Shown: positions 36,208 to 45,084 of the stretch, one piece after another
Layout of the letters: each line of letters begins with the position of its first letter
Position numbering within the stretch: position 1 is the first letter of the stretch
DNA from: UMGS1696 sp964621755
GTDB lineage: Bacteria > Bacillota > Clostridia > Oscillospirales > CAG-272
NCBI GenBank assembly: GCA_964621755.1
Contig: CAZUPI010000009.1
Location: 1-64,000, forward strand
Direction of reading: 5' to 3'
Length of the DNA: 64,000 bases
Translations under genes and position numbers: made by a program
The notes under the pieces: generated by a model
Told to the model about the DNA's origin: nothing
Seen by the model: only the letters and a program-made list of their open reading frames with translations
The model's database searches: none

Positions 36208-38694
36208 TTACACACCCTTCTTTGAACGCTCAATATGCTCAAGTTCGGTCTCGTTATACTTTGTTACATGTCCCGGGATGGGCATGAGCTTTTCAGAGAT
36301 GACGTCAATGATACCGTCAGCCTGTGGGAAGTAGTACTTCTCAAGCTCGAACGCGGGAGTAATCCAGTTGCGGGAACCGTATACTGCCGGCGGTGCGTCA
36401 AGATAATCGAACGCCATTTCGGAGATATTGGAAGCCATATCTCTCATCATGGAGCAACGGTCAACTGCGTCACCTACGATGATAATCTTACCGGTCTTCT
36501 TAACTGATTCGATGACCTTTTCATAGTTGAACGGTACGAGCGAACGCGCGTCAATAACCTCTGCAGAAATACCATAGTCTGCTTCGAGTTTCTTTGCTGC
36601 ATCAAGCGCACGGTAAAGAACCGCGCCAATTGTAAGAATGGTGACATCCTTACCTTCACGCTTGATATCAGGATCGCCGAAATCAACCTCATAGTAATCG
36701 GTCGGAACGCCGCCTTCGTGGAATTCTTCACCCTTATCATAAATTCTCTGTGATTCGAAGAAGACTACAGGGTCAGTGCCGTTCAGTGCCTGGTTCATGA
36801 GGCCCTTTGCGTCGTAAGGCGTAGCAGGGAAGCATACCTTCAGACCTGGAATGTGAGAGCAAAGCGCAGTCCAGTCTTGAGAGTGCTGTGCGCCGTACTT
36901 TGAACCAACGGAAACGCGGAGTACAACCGGCATCTTCAGAATACCTGCCGACATAGACTGCCACTTCGAAAGCTGGTTAAAGATTTCGTCGCCGGCACAG
37001 CCGATAAAGTCAGCATACATTAGCTCAACAATCGCGCGACCGCCTGCTACTGCATACCCTACAGCGGAACCAACGATAGCGGATTCGGATATCGGCGCAT
37101 TGAAGAATCTGTGGTAAGGAAGCGCTTCTGTAAGGCCGCGATAAACCGCAAACGCGCCGCCCCAGTCACGGTTGTCTTCACCATACGCAATGGTGGTCGG
37201 ATCTTCGTAGAACTTGTCAATGATAGCTTCAAACAGACCGTCACGGATGTTGTAGAGCTTCATCTTCGGAATCATCTCGCCCTTTTCGTCGAAAGCATAG
37301 CGAGCCTTGTTCGCAATCTGCTTTACTCTCGGGTCTTCTTCCTTCGGAATGAGAACTTCAGGTGTACGTGTTTCATCCATAGACTTAACATGATTGTTGG
37401 AGTACATAATGGAGGAAATCATGTCGGGTTCCTTGGAAAGGTCCATTCTCGGAGAAATCTCATCGTCAATTGCAAGCTTGATAATCTTTGTAGTGCGGTT
37501 GATGATTTCTTCGTCAATCGCATTAAATTCTTCCTCAGAAGCGATTCCACCGGCAACCATCTTTGCGCGGTATGCAGCAATCGGGCACGCTGCCTTCCAC
37601 GCTTCAATTTCCTCAGGGGTTCTGTATGTAGAAGCGTCGGACGGGGAGTGACCGGATACACGGTAGGTTGCAACCTCAAGAAGTACCGGACCCTTACCGG
37701 AGGTTAGGATTTCCTTCTTGCGTGTAGTAGCGTCGATAACGGCGAGCGGGTCGTAGCCGTTTACCTTTTCAGCGTGCATCTGAGAGGGATTGAAACCGGC
37801 TGCAAGACGCGCGGGATTGGTGAAGCCCATGGTCTCGCCCATGGTCTGACCGCCCATGCCGTAGAAGTTGTTGAATACATTGAACAGAATCGGCATGCCT
37901 TCATCGGAGTACTTTCCGTCCATGCCCCAAAGCTTGGTAATCTGGTCCATAGAGGAGAAGTTGAGAGATTCAAGCACAGGACCGCGTCCGAGCGCGCCGT
38001 CACCGGAGTTGGCAACAACAATGCCCTTCTTATGGTTTGCTCTCTTGTAAAGAGCAGCACCAAGAGCGATAGGCGCAGCACCACCTACGATAGCATTGTT
38101 CGGGAAAATACCGAACGGGATGAAGAACGCGTGCATTGAGCCGCCGAGCCCCTTGTTAAAACCGGTGGTACGAGCGAAAATTTCAGCCAGCGCACCGTAG
38201 AGGAGAAAATCCTTCGCGAGCTCACGAACATCGCCCTGTTTTGCCTGCTTGCCTTCCACTACTTTGAGGATGGCGCCGTCAAGGAATTCCCTCATGATAT
38301 CGTAAAGCTCGGTTTCGTCGAGTTTGTTGATGGAGGAAAGACCCTTTGCGAGAATTTCACCATGGCTTCTGTGAGAGCCGAAGGTGAAGTCATTGATGTC
38401 GAGACAATAAGCCTGACCAACAGCGGATGCTTCCTGGCCGATGGAAAGGTGAGCCGGACCGGGGTTGTTGTACTTCACGCCGTTGTACTCGGACTTTACC
38501 TTGATTTCATTGAGCATTGTTTCGAATTCACGAATGGTTCTCATGTCGTGATAAATGCGCATGAAATCTGCCTTGGAGTAAATCTTCTTTTCCTCTTCCA
38601 GCGTCTTGTTGTAACGGCAGAGAGGAATACTATCAAAATCGATGTAACCGGGTTCAAATACCTTACCGGGGTCTACATATTGACTTTTCGGCAT
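36208..38694 (-). CDS. 2-oxoacid dehydrogenase E1, fused alpha and beta subunits
   Basis: An 828-residue TPP-dependent E1 with the alpha and beta chains in one polypeptide. Residues about 40-440 are the alpha part, with the TPP motif starting GDGALGRG at 231 and ending NVFNNFYGMGG. Residues about 470-828 are the beta part (AYGEDNRDWGGAF, RFFNAPISESAIVGSAVGYA). It decarboxylates a 2-oxoacid and passes the acyl group to E2. Substrate (pyruvate, acetoin or branched-chain) is not resolved. It is the last gene of a DeoR-E2-E3-E1 row on the minus strand. The fusion differs from the separate alpha and beta genes commonly seen. Confidence 0.87.
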   Translation of the reverse strand: MPKSQYVDPGKVFEPGYIDFDSIPLCRYNKTLEEEKKIYSKADFMRIYHDMRTIREFETMLNEIKVKSEYNGVKYNNPGPAHLSIGQEASAVGQAYCLDINDFTFGSHRSHGEILAKGLSSINKLDETELYDIMREFLDGAILKVVEGKQAKQGDVRELAKDFLLYGALAEIFARTTGFNKGLGGSMHAFFIPFGIFPNNAIVGGAAPIALGAALYKRANHKKGIVVANSGDGALGRGPVLESLNFSSMDQITKLWGMDGKYSDEGMPILFNVFNNFYGMGGQTMGETMGFTNPARLAAGFNPSQMHAEKVNGYDPLAVIDATTRKKEILTSGKGPVLLEVATYRVSGHSPSDASTYRTPEEIEAWKAACPIAAYRAKMVAGGIASEEEFNAIDEEIINRTTKIIKLAIDDEISPRMDLSKEPDMISSIMYSNNHVKSMDETRTPEVLIPKEEDPRVKQIANKARYAFDEKGEMIPKMKLYNIRDGLFEAIIDKFYEDPTTIAYGEDNRDWGGAFAVYRGLTEALPYHRFFNAPISESAIVGSAVGYAVAGGRAIVELMYADFIGCAGDEIFNQLSKWQSMSAGILKMPVVLRVSVGSKYGAQHSQDWTALCSHIPGLKVCFPATPYDAKGLMNQALNGTDPVVFFESQRIYDKGEEFHEGGVPTDYYEVDFGDPDIKREGKDVTILTIGAVLYRALDAAKKLEADYGISAEVIDARSLVPFNYEKVIESVKKTGKIIIVGDAVDRCSMMRDMASNISEMAFDYLDAPPAVYGSRNWITPAFELEKYYFPQADGIIDVISEKLMPIPGHVTKYNETELEHIERSKKGV

Positions 38695-38742
38695 AGTTTT
38701 AAGTCTCCTTAATATGTTGAAAATATAAATTTTATTAACGAA

Positions 38743-40131
38743 TTAATGAATGGTGAACATGGCCTCGCGGATGACCTCACAAACCGTCGGATGCGGGAAT
38801 ACGATTTTCTGGACATCTTCCACTCTCTGGCATCTTGCAACCATAGCGGCTGCACCGTAGATAATTTCGGAAGCGTAGGAGCCAATCATATGAACGCCGA
38901 GAATTTCGTGGTGTTCCTTGCCGTATACAACCTTCACGAAGCCATCGCCGCCCTCATTTTCTGCTAGGTAGCGTCCGCTGTAGCGGAGGCTGAGGGTGAC
39001 TTCTTCGGCATCAATACCCGCTTTCTTTGCAGATTCAACTGTTTCACCGACCGAGGCAACCTCTGGATTGGTGTAGATAACAGACGGGATTGCACGGTAG
39101 TCAACGCGGTCACGCTTGCCGAGCATATCGTTGACAGCAGCTTCGCCTTCACGGTAAGCGGTATGCGCAAGCATAATTTTTCCGTTTACGTCGCCAGCCG
39201 CCCAGATGCCGGGAACGGACGTGCGGCAGGTTTCGTCGGTGACAATCGCCCCGCGGTTCATCTGGATACCGAGCTCTTCCAGACCGATTCCTTTGGTTCT
39301 TGCGCGGCGACCAGTGGATACGAGAACAAGGTCACATTCCACTTTTTCGGTTTTGCCGTCCTTTTCATATTCTACAATACCTGAGCCAGGTTTGCCGTTC
39401 ACAGCTGATACCTTTGCGCCGAGGATGAACTTTACACCCTTCTTGCTATAGTTCTTTTCGAGATTAGCGGAGACTTCCTTTTCAGTTGGCCCTGCAATTT
39501 TATCAAGCATCTCGATTACGGTTACTTCACAGCCAACCGAGTTGAAATAGGAGGCCATTTCAAGACCAATCACACCGCCGCCGATGACAACGAAACGTTT
39601 CGGAAGAACGCGAAGGTCAAGAATTTCGCGATTGGTAACCACAAAACCGCCCTCATAGGATTCACGGAGACACGGAATAGGGGGAACAACTGCCTCGGAG
39701 CCGGTGCATACAAGTAATTTTGCGGCTTCATATGTAGTGCCGACGCAATCAACTGCAAAGCCGCCTGCTGTCTTGCCGATGATTTTCGCGGTGCCGTTTG
39801 CAACAGTGACGCCGGCGCCCTTCATTTTTGCAGCAACACCGGAAACAAGGGTCTTTACCACCTTGTCTTTGCGGTCGACCACTTTGGCGTGGTCAATTTT
39901 TGCGCCTTCCACGGCGACACCATATTTGTCACCGTGGTTTGCATAGTCATAAATTTTAGCGGAGTAAAGCAGGGTCTTGGTCGGAATGCAACCCTCGTTC
40001 AGGCAGACACCGCCGAGTGCACGCTCTTCGCAGACGAGTGTTTTGAGACCGCCGTGAGCTGCACGTTCAGCAGCATTGTATCCGGCAGGACCGCCGCCTA
40101 AAATAATCAAATCAAACTTTGTTTCAGCCAT
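38743..40131 (-). CDS. lpdA: dihydrolipoyl dehydrogenase (E3)
   Basis: A 462-residue flavoprotein that reoxidises dihydrolipoamide with NAD+. The FAD loop GGGPAGYNAAERA, redox-active Cys43 and Cys48 (GGVCLNEGCIPTK), NAD loop GGGVIGLEMA, and C-terminal HPTVCE with the catalytic His are all present. GGAG precedes ATG 40131. It is encoded between E2 and E1 and serves that complex. Confidence 0.95.
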   Translation of the reverse strand: MAETKFDLIILGGGPAGYNAAERAAHGGLKTLVCEERALGGVCLNEGCIPTKTLLYSAKIYDYANHGDKYGVAVEGAKIDHAKVVDRKDKVVKTLVSGVAAKMKGAGVTVANGTAKIIGKTAGGFAVDCVGTTYEAAKLLVCTGSEAVVPPIPCLRESYEGGFVVTNREILDLRVLPKRFVVIGGGVIGLEMASYFNSVGCEVTVIEMLDKIAGPTEKEVSANLEKNYSKKGVKFILGAKVSAVNGKPGSGIVEYEKDGKTEKVECDLVLVSTGRRARTKGIGLEELGIQMNRGAIVTDETCRTSVPGIWAAGDVNGKIMLAHTAYREGEAAVNDMLGKRDRVDYRAIPSVIYTNPEVASVGETVESAKKAGIDAEEVTLSLRYSGRYLAENEGGDGFVKVVYGKEHHEILGVHMIGSYASEIIYGAAAMVARCQRVEDVQKIVFPHPTVCEVIREAMFTIH

Positions 40132-40165
40132 TTTATGCTCCAATCTTATTTAGCGGGAGTGAAAC

Positions 40166-40193
40166 GGGGAGGGTATTTTGGAAAAACCTCTCC
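40166..40193. repeat. imperfect G/T-rich hairpin between E2 and E3
   Basis: GGGGAGGGTATTTT faces AAAAACCTCTCC with several mismatches. It resembles the other scattered hairpins. It may act as a weak attenuator or RNA processing site inside the operon. Confidence 0.45.
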
Positions 40194-40216
40194 GAACCCT
40201 ACCTCAAAAACCAACA

Positions 40217-41551
40217 TTATTTCGCAAGCAGAAGGTCGAAGTTTTCGAGCGCGGTGCAGAGCTCCTTCAGAAATTTGGCGGCAGGGGCGCCGTCAACTGC
40301 TCTGTGGTCGAAGGTGAGGGATAAGCCCATAGCCGGATATACCTTACCGTCAGCCTTCAGGCGGTTTGTAGTGCAGCATACGCCGAGAATAGCGGTCTGC
40401 GGCGGATTGATAACGGGTGTGAAGGATTCAACGCCCATCGAACCGAGGTTGGATACCGTGAAGCTACCGCCGGACATTTCGTCAGGTGTGAGTTTTCCTT
40501 CGCGTGCCTTGCCTGCGAGCGCTTTTGTCTGCCCGGAGATTTCAGCAAGCGTGAGCTTTTCGGAACCGAAGATAACCGGAACGAGAAGTCCACGTTCGGT
40601 ATCGACAGCCATGCCGATGTTTGCATGCTTGTATTTGCGGAAGGTGTTGTCAACGAGGTTAGCGTTGATTTCGGAATAATTGGGGAGAACGCGTGCAACT
40701 GCGTAAAGGACCATATCGTTGATGGTGATCTTAGACAGGCCGAGCGCTTCGCCGTTTTCCTTGAGCTTTGCGCGGTATGCGAGAAGATTGGTGGCATCGA
40801 AAGAGGAGTTGAGGGTAAGCTGTGCCATTTCGGACAGGGAAGCATGCATGGATTTTGCGATAACCTTACGCACGTTGGACATGGGTCCTTCCGTATATGC
40901 ACGGAGATCGTCTGCGGATGCAGCGGCTGCCGGCACGGGTGCGGGTGTTTCAACCTTTTCTTCTTTAACAGCAGAAATTTCTTCAACCACAACAGGCTTG
41001 CCAGCGAGGAAGTCTTCTACTGCGGATACGGTTGCCGTAAATCCATCGTCAAGCGCCTTGTTGATATCACGTTCGATGATTCTTCCGTGAGGACCGGTCG
41101 GAACGACCTTTGTCATGTCGACGCCGGTTTTCAGCGCGAGATTTTTTGCCCTGGGAGAGATGAAGATTCTCTTGCCGTCGCTTTCGGAAACAGTCGCTTC
41201 TGCTTCGGCGGCCTTTTTCTCGTTTGCGGGAGCAGTATTTTCCGCTTTTTCTTCCACTGCGGCAGCATCTTCCTTCTTTGCACTTTCAGGAAGGAGGGCA
41301 GAATAATCTTCACCTTCCTCACCGATTATGCAAACCGGAGCGAGACAAGGGGTAACATCGCCCTCAGCCGCTAGGATTTCGAGAATCGTACCGGAAAACT
41401 GCGAGGGTTCGTCAAACGCACTCTTATCCGTTTCGTAGGAGAAAAGGATGTCGCCCGGTTCAACATGGTCGCCCTTTTTCTTTTGCCATGTAGTGATGAT
41501 ACATGACTCAACACTTTGTCCCTGACGGGGCATTATGACTAAATTTGCCAT
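40217..41551 (-). CDS. dihydrolipoamide acyltransferase (E2)
   Basis: A 444-residue E2 core protein. The lipoyl domain (1-80) carries the lipoylated lysine at 43 in ETDKSAF. A Glu/Ala-rich linker follows, then the E1/E3-binding domain (SPRAKNLALKTGVDMTKV, GPHGRIIERDI), a second linker, and the catalytic domain ending with HRAVDG (His416, Asp420). It transfers the acyl group to CoA. Start ATG 41551 is chosen for the standard E2 beginning. It is the first enzyme gene after the DeoR-type regulator. Confidence 0.92.
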   Translation of the reverse strand: MANLVIMPRQGQSVESCIITTWQKKKGDHVEPGDILFSYETDKSAFDEPSQFSGTILEILAAEGDVTPCLAPVCIIGEEGEDYSALLPESAKKEDAAAVEEKAENTAPANEKKAAEAEATVSESDGKRIFISPRAKNLALKTGVDMTKVVPTGPHGRIIERDINKALDDGFTATVSAVEDFLAGKPVVVEEISAVKEEKVETPAPVPAAAASADDLRAYTEGPMSNVRKVIAKSMHASLSEMAQLTLNSSFDATNLLAYRAKLKENGEALGLSKITINDMVLYAVARVLPNYSEINANLVDNTFRKYKHANIGMAVDTERGLLVPVIFGSEKLTLAEISGQTKALAGKAREGKLTPDEMSGGSFTVSNLGSMGVESFTPVINPPQTAILGVCCTTNRLKADGKVYPAMGLSLTFDHRAVDGAPAAKFLKELCTALENFDLLLAK

Positions 41552-41619
41552 GTGTGTTATGTTTCCTTTCATTTATGTGAATATTTTATTTATCATGATA
41601 AATCGTATTCGCCGAATTA

Positions 41620-42399
41620 CTATAGCTTCTCCTCTGATACGTTAATCACCTGCACCTTGTTATCTTCCGCAAGACGGGCGAGCTCATCCGGCAGAGCGGA
41701 ACTGGTAATCAGCACGTCAATATTCTCAAAGCTGCAAAAGGTGTACGGCAAGGATTTATCAATTTTTGAGGAGTCCATCAAAATAATTACAAATCTCGCT
41801 TTTTCCACGACAATCTTTTTCAACTCACATTCGCTGTAATTACCCACGGTAAATCCGCTGCGCGCTGAGAGACCTGACGGAGAGAGAAACGCAATATCAA
41901 TGTTGATATCCGACAGAAAACGCGTTGCCTGCAAACCGGTTATGGTCTGGTTGTCGCGGTCAAGTCTTCCTCCGACCACATTTACGATTGGCAGTCCAAT
42001 TTTGCACAGTTCAAGGGCGGATACCGGGTCGGTTGTCGTGAAGGTAAAACGGTCGTTCGGCACATAAGGGACAATCCGCTGAAGGGTTGAACCGGAATCA
42101 ATGAAGATGGACCGTCCGGTTTCGAGAAAATCCGCCGCGCGTGCGGTGATAGAATCCTTGGAATGAATGTTTTCCTTCATGCGTGCCGTAATGGAATCAT
42201 CGGCCTGCGTGGTGATAAACTTCATGCTCCTCGCGCCGCCGCGTACTTTTATTGCTTCATGCTCACTCTCGAAATATTCGATGTCGCGGCGAAGAGTCAT
42301 TCCGGATACATTCGGAAAAAGCTCTTCCAGCTCCTTCAGAGAAATAAAAGGCTTAGACAGTAGAAGAGAACGTATCTGTTCACGTCGTTCGTTGTACAA
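41620..42399 (-). CDS. DeoR-family transcriptional regulator
   Basis: A 259-residue regulator with an N-terminal DeoR helix-turn-helix (RREQIRSLLLSKPFISLKEL, GMTLRRDIEYFE) and a C-terminal sensor domain of the sugar-phosphate-isomerase fold (SIFIDSGSTLQR, NVVGGRLDRDNQTITG). It starts with TTG 42399, with AAAGGAG nine bases upstream and no better start. It precedes the E2-E3-E1 genes by 69 bp and probably controls them and itself. Confidence 0.85.
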   Translation of the reverse strand: MYNERREQIRSLLLSKPFISLKELEELFPNVSGMTLRRDIEYFESEHEAIKVRGGARSMKFITTQADDSITARMKENIHSKDSITARAADFLETGRSIFIDSGSTLQRIVPYVPNDRFTFTTTDPVSALELCKIGLPIVNVVGGRLDRDNQTITGLQATRFLSDINIDIAFLSPSGLSARSGFTVGNYSECELKKIVVEKARFVIILMDSSKIDKSLPYTFCSFENIDVLITSSALPDELARLAEDNKVQVINVSEEKL

Positions 42400-42454
42400 T
42401 CGTATTCGCTCCTTTCGCTGGTGTTGAATTAGGGAAATAACATGATTATAATTT

Positions 42455-42484
42455 ATTTTAACACATGTAATGTGAAATTGTCAA
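42455..42484 (-). promoter_or_regulatory. promoter with candidate operator for the DeoR-E2-E3-E1 genes
   Basis: Minus-strand -35 TTGACA (42479-42484) and -10 TAAAAT (42455-42460), 18-bp spacing. The spacer contains the inverted repeat CACAT-GTA-ATGTG (42462-42474), a position where a bound repressor would block RNA polymerase. Confidence 0.65.
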
Positions 42485-42526
42485 CCTCTGCACGTTATAA
42501 AAATCAAAAATGTGACATAAAAATAT

Positions 42527-42557
42527 GGTGAGGAGCTTTTTTAAAAAACTCCTCACC
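42527..42557 (-). terminator. terminator after murC
   Basis: GGTGAGGAG and CTCCTCACC arms with six T and six A extending the stem, one bulged C. It lies between the murC end and the DeoR promoter. Confidence 0.8.
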
Positions 42558-42598
42558 GCGAGACTCGCATACCAATTTTGCCACTTCCACAAAAAGGG

Positions 42599-42623
42599 TT
42601 TTGGGGAAACTTTTTCCCCAAAA
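42599..42623. repeat. G/T-rich hairpin directly after murC
   Basis: TTTTGGGG (42599-42606) pairs with CCCCAAAA (42616-42623), loop AAACTTTTT. It ends 5 bp from the murC stop. It belongs to the scattered hairpin family. Confidence 0.6.
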
Positions 42624-42628
42624 TAACA

Positions 42629-44044
42629 TTATTTTTTAAGAATATCAGAGACCTCAATGACGTCACCTGCGCCCATAACGAGAATCATATCATTAGTAGC
42701 AGAAATTTGATCCGCATATGCCGCAGCTTCGTTAAACGAATGAATCACAGAGCATTTTTTACCGCGCGCCGCAATCTTTTCTGCGAGCATGTCTGAGGAC
42801 ACGCCATAGACATTCGTTTCTCTTGCAGGATAAATGTCGCAAAGTACGACCTCGTCCGCGTCGCTGTCCGCAAATGCTGTGACAAAATTGTCAAACAGTT
42901 CGGCGGTCCTTGAGAAGGTGTGCGGCTGGAAGACAACGTTCAGCTTGCCGGCGCAGATTTTCCGCGCTCCTTTTAGGGTAGCGGCGATTTCGGTCGGATG
43001 ATGTGCGTAATCTGTGTACAGTGCAGCGCCGTGACTGGTAATGCAGATTTTTTCCATTCTGCGGCAGAGGCCTTCGTACAGAGACAACCCCTCGGCAGCC
43101 GTACTTGCCGGAATCCCACTTACAACAGCTGCCGTAAAAGCTGCAAGAGCATCGCTTATATTATGTTCACCGGGAATTTTCAGTGACACATGGGCGATGG
43201 CTTTGCCGTTTGACATAATGTCAAAAACTGGATAGCCGCCGTGCTCCAATTCGTTCGCCGAATAGTAGTCCGCGGCAGAATTGTTGCGGCCAAACGATAT
43301 AAGATGGCCTTTATATTGGCTCGCTGCTTTGAGACAGTTTTGGTCGTTCAGATTGACAACCGCATAGCCGTTTTCTCCTGTGATGTTCATAAATGCGGAG
43401 AAGGAATTGATAATCTGTTCCATGGATTTGAAATAATCCACGTGGTCAAGCTCAATATTCAGCACTACGGCAACCGACGGATTAAAGTCTAGAAATGAAT
43501 CCATATATTCGCACGCTTCAAATACAAAATAATCATGCTTTCCGATAATATCAACTGTGCCGGATTCCTTCATTGGCGCACCGTTGAATACAGTTGGAAA
43601 AACGCCAGCGTTTGACAAAATGCGTGATATCATTCCTGTAGTGGTACTTTTACCATGAGTACCCGAAACGCCAATGCGATTTTGAAAGCCGGTCATGATA
43701 TAGCCGAGAAAATCCGCTCTTGATATCCGCGGAATGCTATGTTCGCCTGCGTAGACATATTCGGGATTGCTCTCAGGCATGGCGACTGTGTAGACGATAG
43801 CGTCACAATCCTTGATGTGTTCGCTGCTTGTTTCGTAGTATACCTTAATACCCATTGATTCGAGCTTGCGTGTGATGTTGCTTTCACTGCGGTCATAACC
43901 GGAGACCGTATGTCCCATAAGATGGCTGATGTGTGCGAGGGAGTTCATGCTGATGCCGCCGATACCATCAAAAAAAATTTTCTTTTTTCCGCCAAGCAGA
44001 CCCTTTATGTAATCCGCCCCGAAGTGCGTGTTTGGTAAAGCCAT
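42629..44044 (-). CDS. murC: UDP-N-acetylmuramate--L-alanine ligase
   Basis: Adds L-alanine to UDP-MurNAc, the first amino acid of the peptidoglycan stem peptide, in the cytosol. It is 471 residues. The substrate domain has FFDGIGGISMNSLAH, the ATP loop is GVSGTHGKSTTTGMI, and the Mur motifs FEACEYMDSFL, LNIELDHVDYF and YTDYAHHPTEI follow. AAAGGA lies upstream of ATG 44044. It stands alone rather than in a dcw cluster. Confidence 0.95.
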   Translation of the reverse strand: MALPNTHFGADYIKGLLGGKKKIFFDGIGGISMNSLAHISHLMGHTVSGYDRSESNITRKLESMGIKVYYETSSEHIKDCDAIVYTVAMPESNPEYVYAGEHSIPRISRADFLGYIMTGFQNRIGVSGTHGKSTTTGMISRILSNAGVFPTVFNGAPMKESGTVDIIGKHDYFVFEACEYMDSFLDFNPSVAVVLNIELDHVDYFKSMEQIINSFSAFMNITGENGYAVVNLNDQNCLKAASQYKGHLISFGRNNSAADYYSANELEHGGYPVFDIMSNGKAIAHVSLKIPGEHNISDALAAFTAAVVSGIPASTAAEGLSLYEGLCRRMEKICITSHGAALYTDYAHHPTEIAATLKGARKICAGKLNVVFQPHTFSRTAELFDNFVTAFADSDADEVVLCDIYPARETNVYGVSSDMLAEKIAARGKKCSVIHSFNEAAAYADQISATNDMILVMGAGDVIEVSDILKK

Positions 44045-44248
44045 AATTCTGTCCTTTTATACAATAATTTATGATTATTTATAATGTTTTGAGTGTACGA
44101 AAAGATATATAGGAGATTTCTGCGGTTCTGAGAAAAAATAAAACCATTTTAAATCTAATATAATTATAGCATAATTTTCAAAAAAAGATACATTCATTTT
44201 AAAAAATATTTATGAATCGCTTGAATTATTTTCATAATGTGCGTGTAT

Positions 44249-44280
44249 AATTAAATCAGCCAAGAATTAAATCAGCCAAG
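44249..44280 (+). repeat. perfect tandem duplication of 16 bp before spoVG
   Basis: AATTAAATCAGCCAAG occurs twice back to back (44249-44264, 44265-44280), between a TATAAT box (44246-44251) and the spoVG ribosome binding site. Confidence 0.95.
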
Positions 44281-44304
44281 ACAAAAATGAAAAGGGGACA
44301 CAAA

Positions 44305-44628
44305 ATGGTTATCACTAATATTAAAGTAAGAAAGTTATTTGATGAGGGACCGATGAAGGCCATTGTATCCGTTACCTTTGATGACCAGCTCGCATTGCAC
44401 GACATCAAGGTTATCAGTGTTCGCGATAAGAATTTCATCGTGATGCCCAGCCGCAAGAATCCTGATGGGACATACCGCGATATCGTTCATCCGATTAATG
44501 CGGAATTCAGAGGAAAGCTGGAAGAAGAAGTCATCAGAGCTTACGAAGAGGAGCTTGCAAGAGAAGCCGCTGAACGGGAAGCCGAGGCCCTTGAAGAAAA
44601 AGCATCGGAAGAACCCGCAAATGTGTGA
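44305..44628 (+). CDS. spoVG: SpoVG family regulator
   Basis: A 107-residue SpoVG protein, a small nucleic-acid-binding regulator that affects septation, sporulation and other programmes. The conserved core is complete (VITNIKVRKLF, MKAIVSVTFDDQLALHDIKV, FIVMPSRKNPDGTYRDIVHP), followed by an acidic C-terminal helix. AAGGGGA precedes ATG 44305. TTGAAT (44221-44226) and TATAAT (44246-44251) may form a promoter, but with a long 19-bp spacer. A sigma-H promoter, known for spoVG in Bacillus, was not recognised. Confidence 0.93.
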   Translation: MVITNIKVRKLFDEGPMKAIVSVTFDDQLALHDIKVISVRDKNFIVMPSRKNPDGTYRDIVHPINAEFRGKLEEEVIRAYEEELAREAAEREAEALEEKASEEPANV

Positions 44629-44631
44629 CGA

Positions 44632-44664
44632 GGGGGCAAGGGATATTTTTGAAAAAGCACCCCG
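44632..44664. repeat. G/T-rich hairpin after spoVG
   Basis: GGGGG near 44632 and CCCC near 44659, with TTTT-GA-AAAA at the centre. Imperfect, starting 3 bp after the spoVG stop. Same style as the other scattered hairpins. Confidence 0.5.
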
Positions 44665-44683
44665 CACCTTATCAGAACTTTTT

Positions 44684-44720
44684 AAAATACCGCTGTTCAT
44701 ATCCCGGCAGCGGTATTTTT
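44684..44720 (+). terminator. intrinsic terminator of spoVG
   Basis: AAAATACCGCTG (44684-44695) pairs with CAGCGGTATTTT (44708-44719), ending in a T-run. Confidence 0.85.
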
Positions 44721-44786
44721 ATGCTGAATTTCCGAATGCTTATCTATTTGATGGTTACATATGCAATGCTGAAATATAAGGTCCAT

Positions 44787-44822
44787 AAAAAAAGAGAGAT
44801 GCTGTCGCATATCCCTCTTTTT
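44787..44822 (+). terminator. second hairpin with T-run
   Basis: AAAAAGAG and CTCTTTTT arms close an inner TGC/GCA stem with small bulges. It is a back-up terminator before the infC promoter. Between 44721 and 44786 nothing else is recognised. Confidence 0.55.
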
Positions 44823-44890
44823 GGTCAAAAATGCAGAAATCCAGACTGAAAAATCAATAAAAATGTGCAAGAAAAAAGTGAAATTCCTCT

Positions 44891-44919
44891 TGACAAAAAC
44901 ATAACAAAGGAGTATAATA
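44891..44919 (+). promoter_or_regulatory. consensus promoter of the infC operon
   Basis: Perfect -35 TTGACA (44891-44896) and perfect -10 TATAAT (44914-44919) with 17-bp spacing. Confidence 0.92.
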
Positions 44920-44925
44920 CATAAG

Positions 44926-45084
44926 AATTAAAAAACAAAGCAGGACATTCTCCGTTCTCACCTTGCTGCACATGGCACGTCAGGGTTAATATTTAAGCAC
45001 CGGTGGAAAAGTACCGTGTGTTAGAGTCGTGCGGAGAATATTCTTTGTGCGATTTTTTGTTTTAGCATTTGGAGGTGCATAACT
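44926..45084 (+). ncRNA. L20-type autoregulatory leader of infC-rpmI-rplT
   Basis: The leader between the promoter and infC fits the L20 leader known in Firmicutes, where ribosomal protein L20 binds its own mRNA and causes early termination. A conserved-looking core holds GTCAGGGTTAATATTTAAGC and a CACCGG...ACCGTG hairpin. A terminator hairpin follows (45027-45058). ATTCTCCG at 44947-44954 is complementary to CGGAGAAT at 45032-45039 in the left arm of that terminator, giving an antiterminator option. The start is estimated from the promoter. Confidence 0.8.
45027..45058 (+). terminator. regulated terminator (attenuator) in the infC leader
   Basis: TCGTGCGGAGA pairs with TTCTTTGTGCGA using several G-U pairs, followed by T6. 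It is located 27 bp before the infC start codon. Confidence 0.75.

Noticed and set aside
44926..45084. T-box or metabolite riboswitch before infC
   Set aside because: No T-box sequence or specifier loop was found. The L20-type leader with attenuator explains the region and fits the downstream genes.
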